A DNA stretch of 27,143 nt from Lingula anatina (lineage: Eukaryota; Brachiopoda; Lingulata; Lingulida; Lingulidae), in contig NW_019774681.1 in assembly GCF_001039355.2 (NCBI RefSeq), positions 64,001 through 91,143 on the forward strand, written 5' to 3'. Positions 21,177 to 27,143 of the stretch are shown here, piece by piece (the stretch's first letter is position 1; every line of letters begins with the position of its first letter). Below the pieces are notes generated by a model. The model worked only from the letters and a program-made list of their open reading frames with translations, was not told the DNA's origin and made no database searches. The translations under genes were made by a program, and so were the position numbers.

Positions 21177-23944
21177 GTTTGCTCTTTAAAAATGACACAC
21201 TACTAAAAGCAACTACAAGTTTTTTTGTGTGTGTTTTCACTCTTCCTGGAAAATCAAAACACTCTGTTCAATTTTCGAATGGGCTGCAGCTCCAACAACT
21301 TGAATTATTGAATAAGTTGTCTATTAAAACGAATTTGGCCAATCCGAAAGATATTCCGTATTTTGTGTTTTTAATTGAAGCAAGCCTCCGTTGTGTCGAG
21401 GTTCCAAGTCTCATTTCATATCTTTTCTCCGTTGCTTTCTCCTCTCTGAACACTGCAGTGTGAGCTTTCCCCTGGTCGTCAAGAGAGGTTCGTTAATTAC
21501 CACACGATCTCTTGATCACACAACCATATCCTCACAATTCTCCTTTCTTGTTGTAAAAACAGTGCTCTTTTCTCAAGATTTTAAACTTTTGAAAGAGTCA
21601 ACTTTCCTATGACTGGCGGGTTATCAGCGATAGAGCTGCTAATCTAGCCAGGTGAGCCCAGGTAAAGCGCCGTGTGTTTCGCGTCCGCTTAACGCTTCCT
21701 TTCTCGCTGAAATCTCCCGAAATGCTGGGGAGTATAAATATGTTTGACGGCGCAAAGCCCTAATAAATCAGACTCTAGGAAATCCCAGCAGGTACGGCGG
21801 TGAGCTGAAAGATGAAAAAACACTCGATCTCTTTGAACATAAATACTGCAACTCTGACTACATTCAAAGAATCAGTTACATTCAATTAGCTTGGACAGTA
21901 TGCACTATTGACAGAACGGCGTTGTCTCTCTGTCGTTGTTTATGCTGAGCTAGTAGACGCTAGCTTATAGTTCAAGGAATTTTGCCGAGTGCCTCGCACT
22001 AAACGATTTGCCAGGTGAGGTTTTTAAATAGATACGCTGCGGTTGCTCTAAATACCCCTAATACAGTAACGGTGTGAGTGAGGCTCAATACACCGTGCGA
22101 AGAACGCAAATATTTGCCGAAATCCTCTTTAACGAGCTATCATCGAAAAAAAGTTTCCCAGGGGTTTGAGTAACAAGAGTTACACTTTACGGATACAATT
22201 TATTTGACATTTGAAATATTCACTGAAGATATGTAACACTGAAAATTGTATTATTTAACTTCATTTACTCCAATTTCACCCTAGTCCCCTTCTCATCCTG
22301 TGTAGCCTGAACATCTCAAGCACCTGTGTGTGTGTTGAGCGTAATATTTAACTGCGGCAGACAGCTCATCCACATTAATCGAAGCCAAGATTTGGTGATT
22401 GCCTCGTGCAATACGAGAAGACTTGATCCAGGTGTAAAACGTTTCGTTGGTTGATATGCATGCGATTCTGGTTAAGTAAATGTTTTCCGATTGGGTCATA
22501 CTATTGCAAATTTTATTTTTTTAAAGCTATTAATCATAAACAGTTATTCCTAGGTTAACGTTTAAATACATGTATGATTTTGTTTTCTTCCCTTCATATA
22601 TTACATTCCATAGAATAATTTAGCTCATCCAAGTCTATAATAAATATATATTTGAAGGAGGGGGGGGGGGGACAGATACCTTTTAATCTGAACCGAAAAC
22701 CGCGTTATTCGTGAACATCCAAACATCATCAATCCGTAAAACCTAGGGCTTGTTTTGTGGGTCCTGGATGAAATGTAAGGCTTAAGCCTTGGCATTTTGC
22801 CAACTACTCCGCAAACAGGGCCACGTATACTTGTCACTTGTGAAATGGCGTTAATGCTAAGTCAATTTGATTCCATAATGGTTTTTTTTTCAAACAAGAG
22901 CTGAAAAAACATTACTGCCTTCCATAATTATTTTAGCTGTTTGGAGAAAGTATTATTGTAACTTTGTGCGTGAAACAGCTTATAAAATTCTTTGTTGGAC
23001 ATTTTAATTCAATTTTCATTTTAGCTCTCGTTATTGCAATTAAAAAAAAAACCGTCCGATAAACATGTATGGAGTGGAGAAGTGCGGCTGCTGTATTTTC
23101 AAATTGCGATAGGTGAGAAGAATGAACACAATAAAGAGCCAGTGGGATCGTCCAAGTACTGGGCAAAAATGATGCCGTTCCATCTGATCTGTTTGTGACT
23201 TTTCATGAAATTTTTGTTTTTGTTAAAATTTAATTGAATAAGTTAATGAAAGACGCCAATCATGACTACTTAAGTATGTTCACTATTTGACAAACATTTC
23301 CCTTTTTTCTGTACATTTATGACGGTATTCGACCAGATTAAAAACAAAATGCTGAATACGTGGTTTCCAGTTCCACCGACCCTTTCGGTCCTTTCACTTG
23401 AAATCCCAACTCCCATATTGGCTTCTGCTGCGTACAATGCACGCACTGCATGCTCAAAAGAGAGTATAGTACACGTTTTACTTTCAAAATTTATAAATTT
23501 TATGCACTCTTTCAGGGTTGAGTATTTGATCAAATGTAAAGAAAAGCAGATAAAACATAATAATACCCCCCCCCCAAATAAATAAATAAAAATAAAAAGA
23601 ACAACTGTGCACTTGGAGTAATGCCTCTAAAATGTTTTTGAATCTTTTCGTTTGCTGCACAATAAACATGATTATTATTAGTCTCACATTATTGCAGCTA
23701 ATATAAATTGAAATAAATATATGTCAGATACGCATAAAATGAATTCTTATTTGAGTGAAATTTAAAAGTGTTATCCACCCACATTTTTCGAGTATATCGG
23801 CCTTCAGCTTTGGAGTATACATGTACCTTAAATACCGATAATTTTCATCCTCTCAGTAATGCATTGTTTTTTCACAGTGCTTCACACGATTTACTGTCTG
23901 TCTATATACAGGACACAGTGACGTAAGTAGACAAATAGTTACCA
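21177..23944. other. Intergenic region between the SPEC3/Stum paralogues
   Basis: This should include the promoter of the left paralogue (right of 21176). No minus-strand TATA box is evident. A + strand TATAAATA lies near 21733. G- and C-runs occur near 22660 and 23567. Open frames such as 22293-22499 (-) show no family motif. No RNA gene was found. Confidence 0.5.
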
Positions 23945-26385
23945 CTACGTCATCGTGGCATTTCCATGGATAACAATCCCCTCTAGTCTTTCCGGACTGA
24001 TCAAATAGTTTGAAATTTGTTCCGCGCTCTGCCCACGAAGAAGTCTTTGGTGACGAACGCTGTTTGGGTTAAAATTAGGAATAGTTCTAGTGTTTGTTTT
24101 GTCGACTGGCTGCACGATGATGGGCGCTTCTTGCAGTACTATTATGGGTGCTGTTTGAGAGCGTGGCACACCATCCGATCTGCTTCTATCTGCTGCGGGG
24201 ACTGTTAGAGATGGCTGCGCAGTGGCGTCTCTTGCTGGAGATGTGACAGAGGGGGACAATGTTGCCTCGGGTATATTTCGTGTTTCTCCGTTTTGGAGTT
24301 CTTTTTTCTCTCCCGAATCTTTGCCCGTTTCGTCGTCAGTCGACGCATAGTAATATTCATCTAAAAAGAACAGTTTTAACTATAATTTGATTTATAATTA
24401 GTTACATGACTTTTTTAACATCACTACGTCATAAAAGAATCAAAAATAATAGGAACAGAGAGGTGTAAATAACAAAGCAGGAAAAGACTTGTGAAGATTC
24501 CTTTGTCTATAGCTTCTTATATTTATCTGGTCTTACCAGCTAATGTTTCATCTGCTTGCAGAATTTTCAGAAGTCTATTACAATATCATAGCGAATGAAA
24601 CTGTTTTAGAAAGGTAACCAGTTTAATTTAAATTGATCAAACATTAGAGTAAATGATAATGAAAAAGGATGGCAAACTCCCACGTGGAGTGCCTAGTGGT
24701 GGCGTCGAGAACGATTGAAATTACTCCAAACTTTCCTGGAGGTGAAACCCTGCAAATTTGGAATGAATTTTTATAAACCCTTTTACCCAACCGTAAGGTG
24801 GGACGATATGAATTTCGGAGGTACTCGACCGTGCGGCGAGGCAGCGGGAGCGCCCATATCATAGAAGTGTGCGAGAAACGGGACACTTTCTGGACAGATC
24901 TGCCGAATCAACAGCGATCAATGTTCAGACGTGTCACCTGGACACACGCCTCCGTGTAAACAGGCCGCATTCCGCTGTATATGTAGCATGTGTATAAATG
25001 CACGCGGTCGATATGGTTTTATAATGCAAGTGTCAGAGCATAAGGGTTATTATTTCTTTATACGGTATTTAACATGATGCCTAAATATTTTCAATATTAA
25101 AGGTATGTCAGTCTGTGCCTAAAAATAAGCCAAATAATGTACATGATTAATGAATTCTTTATCTCTATCTTCATATCTGCATGAACGCGTGCTCCAGTGT
25201 ATATGCACTGGTGCTGCCATCTGTAGCTTGATGTAAACAGCAATGTACCGGTCTATTTATATTGCACCAATGCGTGCTCGTGCTGCGGTTGTTGTAGGTA
25301 AATAAAATGAAACAAAAACAGGCAGTTGGCAACTTAAAACATTATACATCAGTAGCACGTTTTTAAACGATTAAATTAGTCTACACATTATGCTTTTAAG
25401 GAAAAATTGATTTTGACTGTTAATTATAACGTACTGATATGTAATTTATAATGTAAGCCTATTAAGATTATCTTTTGTTTGAGCGGTTAATAATTTTCAA
25501 TCGCAAAGTAGTGATAAACGAATAAAGGACATTCAAAAGTGTGGCCTCTTAAGGACTTGGTGCGTGATGTCAAATTTCAATATATGTTCTTACTAATGAA
25601 GCTTAATGAATATCGGGATATCAAAGTAAAAACATGGTGTTTTGATACAGAATATTCGCCCCTATGCTTTGATTGATAGATCAGTCATTTCAGAACACAG
25701 TTTTTAAAAACGAAAGAAAAATACAAAACGCTATACAGGTAGGTCTACACGCATGCATATTGCTCAGCATTTAGCATGTAAAACTAGATAGTGGTATGGA
25801 TATAATGCATACTATTTTTGAACTGATACATGGATTTGGTCCTTTCAGGTTATGTTGCCAGATGTTTAAGGCGAATCTCATCATATATCACATTTGTTTG
25901 GGAATCCTAATAACCTATGCGCACAAATATATACCGAGGAACTAGATCTAGTCTAAAAAGAAATCATTCGTGAACAGCAATTCGTAATTTAACGGGTCTG
26001 TTGATAAATAAAAAAGGTTTTGAGGGATTCATCATGGCTTGGTGAGCACAGGCATCACATTAAATCAAGAACGTGCCTTTTGCAGCATGCGTGCGCAGTG
26101 TGGATATTTTTTAAAATATCAAATTTATTTCATCTTTCATTATTTTCCAATTTTTTTTTTTCAATTTTACATAATTATTTATTAATAATTATCGAAACTT
26201 ACTTGAAATTGATATAAAAGCTATGCCCCATATGATGCTCCATATCCAGCCTAACAGCAGCAAGAAAGTGGTGCAGCACTGAAGTACAGCCACCCAGGTA
26301 TTAATCCAGACAACTTGCAGCTTGGCGGTGCCTTCAGGTCTGGGTCGGGAGCAGCAAAGGGCAGTCAAACCCGAGATGAAAGTAC
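23945..26385 (-). CDS. Second SPEC3/Stum paralogue, partial (first exon off the right edge)
   Basis: Two exons are seen. Exon 26385-26203 (acceptor TTAATCTAG, donor CAA|GTAAGT) encodes TFISGLTALCCSRPR, a spacer, then NTWVAVLQCCTTFLLLLGWI and WSIIWGIAFISIS. This aligns with the transmembrane exon of the left paralogue, including G-T-[LF]-I-S at the start, LQ..TT in the helix and GWIWSI.WG at its end. It is spliced in phase 1 to exon 24360-23945 (acceptor TTCTTTTTAG), giving an Asn codon, EYYYASTDDETGKDSGEK, and a 137-residue tail rich in Ser/Thr/Pro/Asn with the repeated phrase APIIVLQE / APIIVQP, ending at TAG. The tail is joined by phase and position only, with no homology evidence. The N-terminal exon with the SAIP..MPLPLA part would lie beyond 27143. 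Confidence 0.72.
24361..26202 (-). other. Intron of the second SPEC3/Stum paralogue
   Basis: This lies between the transmembrane exon and the tail exon. A patch of higher GC at about 24650-24960 stands out from the AT-rich surroundings and holds an 80-codon minus frame without recognised motifs; it may be an old dispersed repeat. No other gene is seen. Confidence 0.5.
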
Positions 26386-27143
26386 CTAGATTAATAATAA
26401 TAATGTAGCGTTAGAGGTCTGATGGTTCAAAGCTGGAATCAAAATTATCCAGAAGTAAATGTTTTCTTTTTTTCATATAAAAATAGCGATAAAATTAACG
26501 ATAAAAATTATTAACGGCAAATCGATAAAAATTATATATTGTTTACTAGTTATTGATGAACATTGTCCTAAATAATACTTTGAGATTTTTGGAAAAAAAG
26601 CTTTATAACCGGTTGTGAGCAGAATAAAGAGGGAGCCGGAGGGGTGGGGGTGGAAGTTTTTTTTTATTTTATTATTATTTTTTTTGGGGGGGGGGGGGGG
26701 GTCCGGCGTCCACCACTGAAGGTCTCGTTCGCGATTATGCAAACATGCAGTTACAATTTGGGAAAAAATAAAAATTCGATTATTTGCTCCGAACACAAAT
26801 TAGAATATCTGAATACCATCTTCACGTTTATAATATAAGATCAGCTCAAAAGTTTTCAATTTTTACAGTTTCTGTCCAAAAAGAAAGAAAGGAAGAAAGA
26901 AACGTGATTCATACCTGCTAGGATATTAACACGGAGACTTTCAAAAGACTAGGAAACGTTGAGGATATAACTAGTTTAATCTAAATGGGCATTTGAATCG
27001 ATCGAGTCTGAAATATGGGACAACTCCATAATATGATGAGATGTCATGCAATAGCGTGTTATCCGTATGAAATAATAATAAGTTTGAACCAAAGTCAATA
27101 TCAGATACCATTTTCACTGGGGTGCTGGGGGGGGGGGGGGGGG
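26386..27143 (-). other. Upstream intron of the second paralogue, with G-runs
   Basis: This intron leads toward the missing first exon. It contains a T-rich stretch running into 16 G at 26686-26701, and the window ends in a run of 17 G (27127-27143), a likely reason for a sequence break. No coding sequence was confirmed. Confidence 0.55.

Noticed and set aside
22293-22499. 68-codon minus frame with NETFYTWIKSSRIARGNHQ
   Set aside because: Composition is fairly protein-like, but I find no recognised family and no convincing acceptor. Not enough to call an exon.
24644-24886. 80-codon minus frame in a GC-richer patch
   Set aside because: No motif and no partner exons; more likely an old dispersed repeat within the intron.
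26915-26948. Possible 34-nt minus-strand exon ending VNILAG, phase-compatible with the right paralogue's transmembrane exon
   Set aside because: An acceptor (TTTCCTAG) and donor (GTATGA) bound it, but it lacks the conserved SAIP.MPLPLA..L.N region expected upstream of the splice; only V-N and the final A-G are reminiscent. Probably chance.
1-27143. CRISPR array, bacterial operon or phage-like system
   Set aside because: The split genes with GT..AG introns, the family matches and the microsatellites show animal nuclear DNA; there are no regularly spaced repeats.

Overview
This window looks like animal nuclear DNA from a marine deuterostome, most likely an echinoderm or hemichordate. It is AT-rich and intron-rich, with many microsatellites and G/C homopolymer runs. 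It carries a SPEC3/Stum family gene pair (SPEC3 was first named in sea urchin ectoderm) and a cluster of the palindrome TAGGCCTA. The species assignment is inference. The genes were built exon by exon from splice sites, reading phase and family resemblance.

Left part (1-2.1 kb, + strand): the last three coding exons of mitochondrial ribosomal protein S10 (MRPS10), followed by its 3' UTR. It is tail-to-tail with the next gene.

Centre-left (2.7-11.4 kb, - strand): a complete nine-coding-exon gene for a 300-residue lark/RBM4-like RNA-binding protein. It has one RRM, one CCHC zinc knuckle, and a long Arg/Gly/Tyr/Pro/Asp-rich tail. Every internal exon after the knuckle begins is a frame-neutral phase-2 cassette. 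One is a 24-nt microexon that supplies the last zinc ligand, and there is a plausible alternative terminal exon. The gene's 5' exon and promoter lie in a block of about 990 bp that occurs twice (9690-10679 and 10717-11700). The copies are separated by 36 bp of unrelated sequence and a single N, so this is probably two alleles left side by side by the assembler. The promoter also faces right and may start a + strand gene at a TISU-like ATGGCGGA.

Middle (11.7-17 kb): mostly non-coding repeat-rich DNA. It holds two copies of a dispersed element with a B-box-like motif, a foldback (MITE-like) element at 13372-13676, and one unexplained open stretch after it.

Right part (17-27 kb, - strand): two tandem SPEC3/Stum paralogues. 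The first is complete (exon 1 at 20843-21176, exon 2 at 17003-17217; 182 residues). The second is partial: its transmembrane exon is at 26203-26385 and a phase-compatible long C-terminal tail exon is at 23945-24360, with the first exon beyond the right edge. Both share an intron position and phase. The family is known for small two-helix membrane proteins linked to mechanosensory and ciliated cells. No rRNA, tRNA or CRISPR array was found.
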